Shown: one piece after another, positions 9,387 to 22,600 of the stretch
How the letters are laid out: each line of letters starts with the position of its first letter
How positions within the stretch are numbered: the stretch's first letter is position 1
Assembly (NCBI GenBank): GCA_000711775.1
Contig: ARYC01017193.1
Span: 62,001-126,000 of the forward strand
Direction: 5' to 3'
Length of the DNA stretch: 64,000 nucleotides
From: Oxytricha trifallax
Taxonomy: Eukaryota > Ciliophora > Spirotrichea > Sporadotrichida > Oxytrichidae
Program-made: the position numbers and the translations under genes
The notes under the pieces: model-generated
The model's input: only the letters and a program-made list of their open reading frames with translations
The model's database searches: none
Told to the model about the DNA's origin: nothing

Positions 9387-11489
9387 ATGAAAAACTTAAC
9401 CAAAAGGACTTTCCAGTATTTCCAAGGAAGATAATTCAATACTACACCCTTTATATAGTTCAGAAGTTTCTCTGCATAAGAAAATTTGAAACAAGAGCCA
9501 TCAATACATGAATAAAATTTAAAATCCCAAAAAACTGAGTCTATCTAAAATAAGCAATCCACATTTATGAAGAAGTTAAGCAAACCCTAACCTAAAATAG
9601 TCTTGAAAGTAGATTTTTAGCTTGCAAGAATTATGCAAGAGAAATTAATATATCATTTTATTAATATTCATATATATCTTCTTAAAAATTGATTAACGAA
9701 GTCGAAGATTTACACAACAAACCAGAAGACTATAAGATAAAGTTAAACGTAGACTCTATTTTTCAAGCTTTAAAGCTATTCCCCAAGGGTGATGATAAAT
9801 AACAGCTTATAGATAAAATTCTTTTGAATCTCGAAAGATTTCAATTGAATAGATTCGAAAAATCACACCTTCTAGACTATTTAACAGAGGTCAAATTTAT
9901 TTAGAATTTTGACTCATATTCGAATGTTGTAGAAAGCTACAAGAAATATGAGTATAGAAGTTCAATTGCTGAAAAATATTTGGAAAAATGTAGAGACTTG
10001 CTTAATGTACATGAGCACAATCAAACCATGAGTTAGGAGGAAATCGTTAAGCTATATCACAAGATAAACGAAGACATGCTTGAGGTTATCAATATTCAGA
10101 GCTTGAGAAGCTATCAAATCTAAAAGAAAGTTCTTTAGTAATTACAAAGTTACAAAAACTAGAATTAGCTGGTTGATGGAATAAGATTCATTCATAGGTA
10201 TATGGAGTTAACTCAAGAAGATGTACAACCAAGTGATAGGTTTGATGCATAATTTCAATAATCTGTCTTGTCTCTCATTTTATTTTTCTTTTCATAGACT
10301 AAGCAGTAACAAACTTAGATCAACCATAATTGAAAAGCATAATAGAACAACTATCAAAGCTAGGAGAACTTAATATTAATAAATATGACACAGCTTGCAT
10401 AAAAAACATAAAATCTCTGGTTTCTCCATTTTCTCAACACACTAAAAAAAATAAAAGTACATCTTCAAACGACCAACAGTTTGATCTATCAAATATAATT
10501 GCTCAGCAATACAAGACTCAAACACTTAATATAGATAACATGAATGACATGCTATTTAGTGAATCTTTTAGTGATGTGGATCTAGGCATGCTCTTAGATT
10601 TTAGTGTATCTACTCAGCCCCTAGATACTTAGAGCTTGAGAGATCAACTTGACTTGGGCAATTCAAGCTTGCTAAATCTATAGACATATTTACTTCATAC
10701 CTTAATCAATGATAAAGAAAATTTTGATCAAGAAGTATTGGATAAAGTTTTTTGTCATAATTCTTTTTATAGTATTATCTATGATCGATAATTTTCCTTA
10801 TCATTTAAAGTTATAGAGAAATCATTGGAACTAAGCAAGAGAAACGTTAATCAAATACAAAGACTTCAAATGTTACGATTTGTGCTAGAAATCGCAGACT
10901 AATTTGAATTAGCTGAAAGCCTCACTTTATTACCAATTTTATAAGAATTAGATAATGAAGACTACCTCTCCTATCAAATAACTAAGAATCTTTACCAAAA
11001 TATAGGGCCCCATCCAAAATCATAAAATATTGAACTTGCTCTAAGTAAAATAATATCTAGAGTAAACAAGAGTAGCGGTCATAACAAACTCGGACTTATA
11101 AGATCCACAAACTTGTACTAACATGTTAAGATGTTCATATATTTAGAGAGGGGAGGTATTTTCAACTATATAGATGATCAACACACGCAATACAATTATT
11201 TCTATCACTTGAGCGACTAATATCACAGATTTACAGTCATTAAAAATAAATAGGAATATCATCAGCAAATACCAAGCTTAGTAAAATTTTACAATTCCAA
11301 AAGTATTTAATTTCAAATATGATGATATTTATTTAAAAATTAGTTAAATTCTTCTATCAAATAATGAACAGTGTTATTCCTGATCACAGGCTTATTTTTG
11401 TCACTAATGACAAAAACTCTAAATTCTTTTAACTAGATGAAAATGATCGTTAGATTCCTTTGGATTTAGAAAAAGATCTAACAAAGTGA
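9387..11489 (+). CDS. Protein with mitochondrial-type leader, helical, function unknown
   Basis: Start ATG 9387 gives MKNLTKRTFQYFQGRQF: Arg/Lys/Phe/Thr-rich with no acidic residue, which looks like a mitochondrial import signal. Introns: 9466-9539 (tentative), 10233-10297 (GTGATA..pyrimidine tract..CATAG) and 11303-11343 (GTATTT..TTAG). The last two restore phase and avoid TGA codons. The body is helical: EVEDLHNKPEDYKIKLNVD, FQALKLFPKGDDKQQLIDK, then a Ser/Gln linker, then MLRFVLEIADQFELAESLTL. The C-terminus is HRLIFVTNDKNSKFFQLDEN, stop 11487-11489. The layout suggests an organellar helical-repeat protein, but I recognise no definite domain. About 650 residues. Confidence 0.75.
10233..10297 (+). 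other. 65-bp intron
   Basis: GTGATA..TTTTCATAG with a long T-rich tract before the acceptor; joins TQEDVQPN to QAVTNLDQP in phase 1. Confidence 0.65.
11303..11343 (+). other. 41-bp intron
   Basis: GTATTT..AATTAG; joins KFYNSK to IKFFYQIMNSV, avoiding the TGA at about 11321. Confidence 0.7.
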
Positions 11490-11601
11490 AAATTCTCTAC
11501 TTATTGAATTAAGTTTATTAAACATATTTTATTTATATACCACGGTGTAAGCAATTTAAGCTTATAATAATTGATTTGTCAATCTAAGTGGGTCTTACTT
11601 T

Positions 11602-12016
11602 TCAAATTTTATTCAGGTGTTAACCTTTGATGAATATTTACGGCAAGTCAGTAAGTTTGTCCATCATAAAGTTCAGTTTGTCATTGGCATCTATCGAAAG
11701 ATCATTTACCTCGTTCTACATAAGATCTTTGTTACAAACTGATATTTTTCTTACAAATATTTGGGAAACAAGTAAGTGAAAGTATTCTTCAACTTTTGAA
11801 TTAACAACTGTACTTTTATACATACTTTTACTCATGTACTTTGAGCATTCCTAAATAGATATTTATTTTTAATTAATTTATTACTTTAGAATAGTCTGTG
11901 AGGTGGGCCTCAAGTTACTTAACTCCGTCAGCGACTTGACTCAGAATTTTCTGATTATCTAATTTTTATAGTTTCTTAATTTTCTTGATTGTTTCATGAA
12001 TTAACTTATCATTCAT
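11602..12016 (-). CDS. Small protein with thioredoxin-fold-like C-terminus, one 34-bp intron
   Basis: Start ATG 12016 (MNDKLIHETIKKIKKLQKLD), a helical Lys-rich N-terminus. Intron 11851-11884 (GTAATA..ATTTAG) in phase 0 joins LTDYSK to ECSKYMSKS. The C-terminal part reads NDLSIDANDKLNFMMDKL then TDLPQIFIKGQHL, which resembles the end of SH3BGR/glutaredoxin-like folds (an L/VPQIF.G..L cis-Pro strand). No CPYC-type active site is visible. The frame ends at TGA 11602-11604, soon after GQHLNKI, shorter than such folds usually continue. A further intron near 11610-11635 could extend it. It converges on the plus-strand gene ending at 11489. Confidence 0.6.
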
Positions 12017-12178
12017 ATTCTATCAAATTTGACTTTATTTCTAATAAAATACAAAATTAACTAATCATAAGAATCTTGAAAAAGCTGTAGTTCCTGTACA
12101 ACAAACTTCTATTCCAAAGATGAGAGAAGTTTGTGAAATTGATCAGAAAATTAATCCAAATTTTGCTCATAAATTGTA

Positions 12179-13548
12179 TCAACAATATCCCTTGTTATTC
12201 TCCATAGATTTAATTTTAGCTTTTAGATTGAGTAAAAATAGAAAAGAAATCTAAAATTAAATGAATAATCAATATTTTACTTACATTATTTTAATGTTAA
12301 TTTCAATGAATATAATTAAACACTACTCCATCTCGAAATTAATGACTTTGAGATAAAGTGCGATAGAGTAATTATAAATTGCCCATACTATTTAAAATCT
12401 AAAATAAATGGAATTTAGTTTTAAAATATTCTAATGTTTGTTTTTTTAATAATTTACTAATATTAAACTAAATATTACAATATAATTAAAATAAGACATT
12501 TATCTTTAATTCTTTTTTATTAGTAATTCAATTATTGATATCTTTAAATAAACAATCTCTCAATAAAAAACAAACATTATAATATTTTCAAACTAAATTC
12601 CATTTATTTTAGATTTAAAATAATATGAGCAATTTATAATTACTCTATCGCACTCTATCTCAAAGTCATTGAAATTTCGAGACAGAGTAGTGTTTAATTA
12701 TACTCATTAAAATTAACATTAAAATAATGTAAGTCAATTATTGATTATTCATTTAATTTTAGATTTCTCTTCTTTTTTTACTCATTGTATTAGATTCTTG
12801 ATTTTGTTTCTGATTTTGTCTTAGCTCCTAAAAAATGAAATACAGCCTCGATAGAACCTGAATAAAATATATTAATATAAAATTTATAAAAACAGAATTA
12901 ATAGCTTCTCGTCATCTAAGTTATTCTTCAATTCATTAACGCTATTATTGTGATTTAGGTTTTTAAGAATAACTTATTCAAAATCATGAATTATTTAGCT
13001 AACTTTAAGCTAAGTTTAATCAACTTTCTTACTCTTGTGCCCTATAATTTTCTTGATAATTTTAGCCACAACTTCATCGTTCTTATATTCCTCTAATCTA
13101 TCGTTTAACAGCTCACAGTCATAAGTATTTATTAGTTCTCTAAACACTATTTCGAAAAGGGATTCCAAGAATAAATCTTATTGTTCTAAGTCATTCTTAT
13201 AGAATTCTTTCCTCATTTATTTCGCTAAAACATCAATAAATCTTATGATATTTTGAGTATTATCCTCTAAGCTCTTTGAGTCTAATAGTTTCAGAGTGTA
13301 TCTTTATTAATCTGTCGACTGAATTATTTGAAAATCATATCTGCAAATTACAGGCAATATAGCATTTTTTATGAACTCACCAAGAAAGTCTGGCTTGATC
13401 TAAATTGAAACTTTTTCATCCAATTTACTTTTAATTACTATTTCATTTGCTTCTAGTTTTATGAAATTAAAATTGATCTCTTGTAGAGCTTTTTCAACAT
13501 TTTTAGTATAATAATCGAGTAATTCCTTGGGTTAGTATACTTATGATT
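12179..13548 (-). CDS. MDS of unknown helical protein, split near its 3' end by a fold-back element
   Basis: Long minus-strand frame from about 13548 (no ATG, so the 5' part lies in another MDS). It has strongly protein-like segments: KELLDYYTKNVEKALQEINF, IKPDFLGEFIKNAILPVICR, SLFEIVFRELINTYDCELLN and NDEVVAKIIKKIIGHKSKK. The frame runs into the fold-back and hits TGA at 12782-12784. If 12230-12796 is dropped, leaving one TTAGATT copy, it continues KNLKAKIKSMENNKGYC to TGA 12179-12181. One 36-bp GT..AG stretch near 12880-12915 could be an in-frame intron. No family recognised; a role as a structural or complex subunit cannot be argued from sequence. Confidence 0.65.
12230..12789. mobile_element. 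560-bp fold-back (MITE-like) element, probable IES
   Basis: Arms of roughly 240 bp (from GAGTAAAAATAG on the left to TTTTTTTACTCATTG on the right), with near-perfect inner parts such as AATTATAAATTGCCCATA / ATGAGCAATTTATAATT, around an AT-rich loop. TTAGATT occurs at both borders (12223-12229 and 12790-12796), as a target duplication or IES pointer. No coding capacity. Confidence 0.8.
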
Positions 13549-16409
13549 AAGTTCATTTCTAGATAAAATTTTTATATGAAGTTTACAAACTAAAATGTTA
13601 ATCTATTTATTAGCACAAAGGCTAACATTAAAAAGAATAAAAAATTTCAACAAACAAAATATAAAAATTCAGTATATCTACTTATTTAAAACATTTGTCT
13701 TTTTTATTTAAAGATATTTAATCATAGTAAATTAATTAGAATATTTTTATTAAGCTATATTAATAATTTGCATATGATTTAGATACCATTCTTTTTTAAA
13801 ATAACTAGAAAATTTTAGCAAACAATTTATTTAATTAAAAATTTGAATTTTTCCAAGATTATGAAAAGGCTGCCACTTTTTTCCTTCATTTGCATCAATA
13901 ACTTGCTATCTTTTTACTAGACAGCTAATTATTCAATTTATATAAATTTATCTTATATTTATTTGATATTTTCTTGATTCAGTTAAACTTCTTCATTAGA
14001 AAGTCTACTATTGCTAAATATTTTTAAATCTTAAGATTTATAAGCTAAGATAAATTAAAAAAAATATCATCTCACATCTTCACGTTTATAAATGAAAATT
14101 AAATATTTAATTTTTGGCAGATGAGAATTTAAATAAAAAACAATGAAATTTATATTCTCCTAATTAAAATAATTAATTTTATTTTTTAAGGAAAGACATA
14201 TTAAATATTTAATTATACCAGAAAGATTATTAATTTAAAGGTTTTGGAATATAAACCAATGTATTATGCTTTTTTATTTAATTACTAATTGAAGAGCATT
14301 AAAATTAAATAAGAAAAATTCTAAAATATCTTAATTTATTTATATATTTATGACTATTTAAAGTATTTAAATTTTACTAATATTATTAATTAACCCTTCT
14401 TGAACTTCCCTGATTAATAAAGCAATCTATTTGACTTTTTACTATTCTTTTATATATTCCTTTTTCTTCTATGATTGTTTTAATTATTAAATTGCATTTT
14501 CTAAATCGTAATTTTTATTTAAATCTATTCCATTTGAACTTTTTTCTGCTAATATTTTCTTTAATTGTTTCTCTTTTCTATTTATTTCAATGTTCAACTG
14601 CTTTTTATGTTAAGGGAAAGTTTGCAAGAAACTTTTGTCTGATTTCTTTTGGAGATATTCATTGATTAAATCTGACATTGATTTTGATTTAGATTATTAT
14701 GCCTTTAAATTATTATAATTAGATTAATTTCAATAAATTTATAAATATACGTAATTAATTAGATAAATTAATCATTAATACTGTAACTTCAAACTGTTAA
14801 TTATTAAATAAATGATTTAAAGACTTAATATTAAAACTAAATATTAATTTAATTTTTTAAATCGATATATTTTTGTATTTATGAAAAAATAATTATAATT
14901 CTGTTTTAAATTTTGATTAATAATTTATAACTATTAACGACTAAAAAATCTTGAATATACAAATATTTTAAGTAATTATTCATGATAATCTAATAATAAT
15001 TATATATAAAATGCATTAAAATATAATATAATTAAGCTATTTATAAGTAATTTGATAAGTAAATATTGTATAAATATTGAATAGAATAAATTAAAAAAAA
15101 AACAAACTATAAATTGAAAAATGTAAATAGAATATTTATATTTTATTTTGCTATTATTCAAATTTATAATTAAATATCATTAATATTTCTTAATTTGCTA
15201 ATGGTTTGTTAAAGTAATCATCATTAAAGATTAAAATTATATAACTATGTATTAAATAAACATGTAATTTTGTATAAATGTTCTATGTATAGTATTTATA
15301 CCGATTTTGGTTTTTTTTAATTATTTTTAAAGCAAGATTCACTCGTTATTGTAGGAATACATTCGAAATTGAAATAAAAATTGAAATTTATTTTTCTAAT
15401 AAATCAAAATAGTGGAAATTAGCTTTGTCTAAACCTAAACAATATGGTACATTTACGATAGATATTTCATAATAAGCTGGACTTTACTTATAGCGGTACC
15501 CTCTATCGCATTCCTGAAGCGATATAACTTGACTTTACTTGTAGGGTATAATTTGTAGATTTAGATGAATACAATTTAAGTCAAATTAATTCTTCCAGGG
15601 ATGAAATAAAAATAAACCTCCTAGAGTAAAGTCCAGTTAATTTTTAATTCTCTATCGAATGACTCCAAGATTCTATAATTTTACATACCTTAACTGCTAC
15701 TAATTTGAAATTTTATATATTTAATCTTAATTTTATTTTCCAATTTCGAATGAATTCTTACACTGATTATTTTTTACTTAATTTTTTAGGGGAATTAGTA
15801 CTGTGGCTTAAACTTGCCAGATAATTTTCTACAATATTAAATTATTAATAGATTAATGACTGATCAGAAGCCAAAGTAATTCCAGCAAAATATTAATTAA
15901 TACTAGCTAGTTCATAAATCTTTAAAATTAAAACCAACTTTACCAATTAATATTAATTTTGAGCAAATTTCAAATATTTAGCCAACAAGACAAAAAAGAC
16001 TTCTAAACTTACCACTATAGAAATTATTGATCTGCAATTTATAAATTACTTCTATATTTACCTTTATCTCCAATATTTTAGAATTAAGGGGATTTGAGAA
16101 GTAAGTATTTACTATGATACGTGAAAAACAGAAATTTTTATTATCGATAAAAAAGAAATAAATCTTAAAATTTAAATTGGCAAATAAGCCAAATGCTTTA
16201 CATATATAAATGTAAATTAAACATTATGTAGTAGATATTAAATTTATTCAAAACTAAGTTAAATTTAAATACGATTTTTTTATTTATATTTAAGCATTCA
16301 TATTTTATATGGAAGATCTGAATTTTAAGAATTAAAAGAATAAATTGAATTAAACTCTATTGCAAACTATATAGAAATGAAAATTATCAAATTAATAGTA
16401 AATAATTTC
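13549..16409. other. AT-rich spacer between unknown-protein MDS and copy A
   Basis: Almost pure AT-rich DNA. It contains a degenerate inverted-repeat element (about 15350-15765) and a short repeat fragment near 15790-15870 related to those at 30043 and 63190. Short standard-code ORFs here (for example 14471-14665) are Phe/Leu-rich readings of AT-rich DNA and are not supported as genes. Confidence 0.6.
15350..15765. repeat. Degenerate inverted-repeat element
   Basis: TACATTCGAAATTGAAATAA near 15358 is the inverse of CCAATTTCGAATGAATTC near 15740. Inner sequence has repeated GGACTTTACTTATAG / CTAGAGTAAAGTCC blocks. No ORF. Confidence 0.55.
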
Positions 16410-16600
16410 TCATCTTTTGCTTATCTTTATATTTTATATATCTTTTAAATCGAAATCTCTCTTTGCATTAGTTTTTTATTTTTATATTTTGATGGTTTTT
16501 ACAATCTTTTATTCTGGGGATTTATCATTTTGATATTTTACTACATTATCTTAGGCTATTTCTTATAAAGATTTGATTTTTTATGCAAATGTAAATTTTT
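16410..16600 (-). CDS. Copy A MDS13 (C-terminus and stop)
   Basis: Reads SLQEIAQDNVVKYQNDKSPE and ends IQNIKISKR with TGA at 16410-16412. More diverged than the other MDSs; assigned by position, composition and stop. Confidence 0.55.
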
Positions 16601-19600
16601 CTTTTAATTAAATCCAATTACTTGATTAATATTTTTATTAATAAATTTATTGAAGGGTATAAAAACAGAAATTAGTATAAATAGGTGAGTAGAAATCAAG
16701 GATAATTGAAAATTTTATTATAAATATTATAATACTATGCTACTAATAAAATGAAAACTTATTAATATAATTTATTAATTTTTTTTTTAAAAATTATTTT
16801 ATAATAAATTAGATCCATAAAAAATGATTTTGAATAAAAAAATAAAAAATTTAACTTTGATTTAAAGTATATTTTAATATCAAACTTATTTATAGATTTA
16901 TAATTGATCTTATAACTCCCTTGAACTGAAGCAGAATTTTATGAATACTGAAGAACTAAAGAAAATTTTGAGTTTAAAATTTTACAATATAAATAAATAA
17001 AAATTTTTAAGGTTTTTATATTTATTGTCGATTGAACTATTGCATTATATTAAATTTCTTTTGCTAATTTTAGAATTTTCAAATATTTTTATTATTTTAA
17101 CTAAAACAAATTAATTTTAGATTACACTTAAAATTAGATTTTTGTTTTAAATGTCTTGTCCTTACTGATTTTATCTTAACCTTTCGAGCTCTTAGATTAT
17201 GAAGACTTAGAGAGAGAATTAGACTTGCTCATTGATGTATTAGAGGAATCTTAATATCTTTTAAGTTGTTTTTCTCTAAATAGCTCATCCAGTAATTTTT
17301 GACTCAATTTATCTGTTTTTGACTTTTCTAATAAATTCGAAATTGCATTAGAAAATTGTTCATCATTATTTGACTAGTTTAATTGTTAGTTTATTCTTTA
17401 GTATTTATTTGATCCTTGTTTATTAATGAGTTTTGAAGGAATTAAGTTATCATATGTATACTCAGATAACAGTAAAAAATACAAATAATTAAAACATAGT
17501 AAACTAAAATTGTTTATAAAACTGATTAAAAGTTTAATTCATGTTTTAAATATAATTATTTTTTAGAAATTAAAAAGGCAATAATCATCGCTCTAATTAA
17601 TTTTAATAGCGAAAGCTTTTGCTAATAAATAAAAAATATAATTTTTATATTAAACAAATAAAATTTAAACAGTTAATGATTCTAGTCTAAATTCAATTTC
17701 ATCAATAAACAAGATTTTTAGCTTGATTTCAAGACCTTGACAACATCAAATTATTAATAAAAATGTTTTAAATTAAATTAAGGAAATATAAATCAATTAT
17801 AATTTATTAATTCTAATTTTATTTAATGACTATTTAAATTAAACTAAAGAGTGTTTTATGTTATTAAAGTAATCGAAAATAATTAATAAATGAATATATA
17901 GAGAAAAATGATATTATCAAATAAAGATCATATATTTTAATTAAAACTTTCCATTTATTAAAAAATAATTGCTTATTTTTAGAAATTTTAAATGTTCTTT
18001 CGCTTCAATAAAAATAAAAGTAACTTTAGTATACTTAATATTTATTTTGTGCTTAATTGAAAATAAGCAATACTAATAGAGCATATGCATAGCATTTTTC
18101 ACTAAAATTTAAGCGTTTGTTTGCTTCTAATTCCTTATAAAATAACAGCAAATCCATTTTTATATTGAAAAAAAAGAATTAATGTTCTAAAATTATCGAA
18201 ACCACTTTATTTAAATTATTATAATAAATTTAATTAATACTAATTAAAGCAAATAATAATGTAAATTACCCGAATTTAATGCTATATTAATTTCTTAAAT
18301 TTATGAGTCTTATTGAGTTAAATATATAATATAAAATTCTTTAAATTCTTTATATTAATTTTAATATATATGTTTTTTTTTAAAAAAATTTAAGGTAAAA
18401 ATTTAATAATTTATGTAATATAATTAAATTTACAATTATTTTTCTTCAAAGTTTATAAATATTATTCTTAATATCATCTGCCTGCCAATAATTCCAACAT
18501 AGTTTATCTAAGGCTTTACCCTTTATAAAAGAATAAGTAAAAAAATTAAAAAAAGTTCCAAAATAAAATTTTATGTAATAAATAAGAATTAAGAATATAC
18601 TATCATTTTATTAATTAATTTGTTTATTAAATTACTTAAAATAATCATTAAAAAAATGATAATTTAATTAATTTCTCTAAATGTCTTAAAAGTATGTCAA
18701 TTAGTTTTTCACTTATTTTTTCTTCTCTAATATATTATAGTTATTATTGTCAAGTCGAAGTTTATTAGAATCTTCTACTTAGTTCTTCTATAATAAATAA
18801 TAATTTTATAGATATTAATTATTTAATTATTGTAAGGTAAGGAGTTCAATGGAATTTAATCATTTTTTTCACTGATAATTTATTATGTAGATATATTAAT
18901 AAATAAAAAAAACGTAATTTTTTCTAATTACCCACAAAAAATATTTTTTATTTTGTATATTTAGAAATTAATTGATGCTAAAGTTATTTCTTCTTTTCTT
19001 GAATGATTTTTAAATCTTAAATAGTTTCTTAATTATTGATTGATGCAAGTATTTTTATTGAATTTTAACGATTGTTAATTTGGCTATAAGTGCGAACACA
19101 CTTGAAAGACCTCCAGTTTACAAAAATATAAAGATAAAATCAATATACTAAAGTTAAAGATATGCAATCCATGAAAGTTTTGACTGATCGAGTTGTGTGG
19201 TCTTCGTTTGAAGAAGTGTAGAATTGTATTGAAAATTAAGCATTTCCACCTTCTTAAGCTTTAAAGTATTACATTGTTCCTTTTATTAATTCCAAATAGC
19301 TAAACCAAAAGAATTTTGAAATATTTATATGCAACAAACATCTTTTAAATGAATTATTAAATGAATGAATTTAGCATAGTTTATACTAGACTTTACCAAT
19401 CATATTTCCAAACCAAGAATCCTCTAGATCTATATAGTTTTATTGTAAACTAAAGTACTATTGCTATAGAAAAATAGTTAATGAACATATATTATTTAAG
19501 TATATTTTTTCATAAATCAATCCTCAACTTATTGAAAATCAGTTAATTATAAGAAGATTTATCTTTTAGAATAAAGCATAATATATTTTTTAATTGAATT

Positions 19601-22600
19601 AATTATTGACCCGTTTCACAAACTTTAAAAATCTATATGCTTATTTTTCACTTAAGATAAAAGATTAATAACAACTAAAGGTAAAGAAAAAATAAATTTT
19701 TGTTAATATTATAAATAATTTAAGTTTAAGATTACTTTTCATTGATGAATTAATTTAAAAGAAAATCATATCAATTAATTTTATATTTTATTTATGATCA
19801 ATATTAAACCCCTTAGGTATAAGAGAGCTAATAGTCAAGGTTTTAAAATGTGTATTTTATGGGAATCTGATCATATTCATAGGCATCAAAATAACTAGTC
19901 ATTATCAAAACTTAAACTGAGGCTTAATCAAAAATATCTTCTATTTCAGGCTATGAGGCACAAGTGAAGTTCTTATTTTATTATGCTAGAACTTCATTAA
20001 TGTTGTAACATAAATTGATGTGCAAAATGAAATTGATAAATAATTTCATGAAAGTCAAAATTTATCTGTTATTAAAAAAAAAATAAATCTTCTTTAATCT
20101 TAACACAGAGCGATATTTTTTAGGCTAATTAATTTATGCATTTTTAAATTTCTACTTAGATACGATAATTATTATTATTAATAGTGAAGCACATTAATTA
20201 GATATCTTTATTAGAAAATTTTGAATTTCTAAAACATGAATGGCACTTTTTCACATTGATTTGATTATTTATTCTAAGTTTGAACTAAACCACTCATTAT
20301 TTATTTTATAGTATTTTTGCAAACATTTATCTATAATATTTTAAGTTAACCAGTGACCCTCCCAAAATTATAATTTAATTTTAAGCTTTAATAGGTTTTA
20401 ATATTTTATAACTTATTTATTTCCATTAATCAATTATATATAAAAGTTAGTTATGAATCTATTTATTTTTAATTTTTCCATTTCAATAATAATTCTGAAG
20501 TAATTAACCCTAAAAAAATAAAAAAATATCTTGAATAAACTCTTCAAATAATTTGAATATCTAATTATTTAGCAATCTTAAACTAAAATACAAGTTTAAT
20601 TTTAGGGTATTGTCACATGGTTTGATAAATATTGAAAATGCGCTAAAATTTCCTGTCAAACTTCCTGCTATGATAAATTTAAGATTATCAGGACAGAGCA
20701 TTGTGTCTGTATGCATTTATTTTGCAATTATTTGATCTCCTCCAAATCTCTCTTAAGTACATGGACTTATTTTTAAAGTAAAATTCTAAACAAAATTTAT
20801 TAAATAAATACAAGTATAATAAATTTCAATTACTCATCAGTTTTATGTATTTATTTTACTATATCTAATGATTAGAATGAGTAATTCATTCTAAAAGATT
20901 TAATAATAATATTTTAAATTAAATTCTTTTATAAATATAAGTTTCTTTTGCTAGAAAAATTAAAAATGCTTGACTTATTTTTACTTTATATAATTTCTTT
21001 ATCTTTAAATTTAAATTAATGTATTTTTATGATAAGAATTTAAGTTTTAAAATTTATCTTTGCCTTTTAATTTTTTAAAAAAATTATTATTTTGTATCAT
21101 AGTATTTGTAGTATTTTATATGAATTAAATTTATACTGAAACTGATAGCAAATAGTTTTTATTTAAATAATATTAAAATTAAATTAATTCGAGGAATAAC
21201 TTAAAAAAGTCTTCATCCCACTAATATCCACCCATGTTGTCATGGCTAACTGTTGCATTACTTACTTTTACTTAAAAGTACCGATAAACATTTTCATAAA
21301 AATCAGAGCTAGAATCAAAAATTCCAAAAGTTATTCCTAGATCAAACTTTTACTAAATAATTTTATAAGAATTAGTGGTCAATCAAATTAATTAGGAGGT
21401 CAAAAATATAAATAAATTAAAAAGTTTTGAATTTTGTTTATCAATTATAATAATTTAAATTGAAACTAAACAAAAGTCTCAAACTAAATAATTTTAATTA
21501 TTATTGGTAATTTATATAGAAATTTTTTCTCAGTAAAACATGATAGTTTGTATTAGTATTTTTTATAATGATGTAATAATAATTAATTTTAATGAATTTT
21601 AATCAAATAATCAATGTAAAGATCTGCTTAGAGATAAATTATATTTCTTAAAAAAAGATAATTTGATTAAAACCCATAAAATTCACAGATTTTTAAAATT
21701 ATTTTTTTATATTTAATTTTCCTACCTTTTTTATTTTTCCCTTTAAATAATTATGATCCATTCATAATATATTTTTTATAATGAAAATTAATAAATTATA
21801 TAGAATTTAGATAATTAATTTTAGCACCATTAGTTTATTTAAATAAAATCATCAAAATTCAGTCTATTATTTCATTGAAATTTTCTATGATAAATTTTGT
21901 GTATATAAAGTAAATTATTGACAATGAATTTTTTCTTCAATTGATTGACATAATAATCAAGAATGTTTCTAACATTAAGAAATAAAGAGAATGAATTAAA
22001 GTAAATTTTGGTTAGAAATTGCTTAATTTCTTACCAATACTAATATTTTTTTATAAATGATAAATTAAACAAAATCCTGCAAATCTTTTAGAATAGATTA
22101 ATTTATAATATTTTTATTAAAAAGCATATAAAAAAAACTAATTAAAAAAATAAATTTTTACTAGTCAGCTTCTACTCTGATATTTTCTTTGAGAGGATCT
22201 CTATAAAGAGTCTTTTTTACAATGCTACCATTTTTGTTGTAAACATTAATCAATCCATACATGAAAAATGCCAATCATTTTATTTAAAATATTACATTAT
22301 AATATAAAACATTTATCACATTACTTTTTCATAAATGACTAGAAAAAAATATATTTTATATAGTTATTTATGATTTTTGTTCAAGTAATTTACTACTACT
22401 ACCTACTTATTAAGATTTTATAGTTCTTTCTTAATGCTTTTATAATTATAAATTATGTTTAAAATTTAGAATAATTTTATTTTGTGATATTAACAAAAAG
22501 CTATTAAATGAAGTAAAAAATTATGGCAATATTAAGTATTAATTAATAGTTTTAATTATATTATGGAATTTTAATATTATTTCTATTTTTATTGAACACA

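Noticed and set aside
12057..12225. Plus-strand open frame (NLEKAVVPVQQTS, CEIDQKINPNFAHKLYQQ)
   Set aside because: Protein-like but short, and antisense to the better-supported 3' extension of the minus-strand gene at 12179-13548; no start or stop context.
14471..14665. Phe/Leu-rich ORF of 64 codons
   Set aside because: Composition is that of AT-rich noncoding DNA, with no neighbour or paralogue support.
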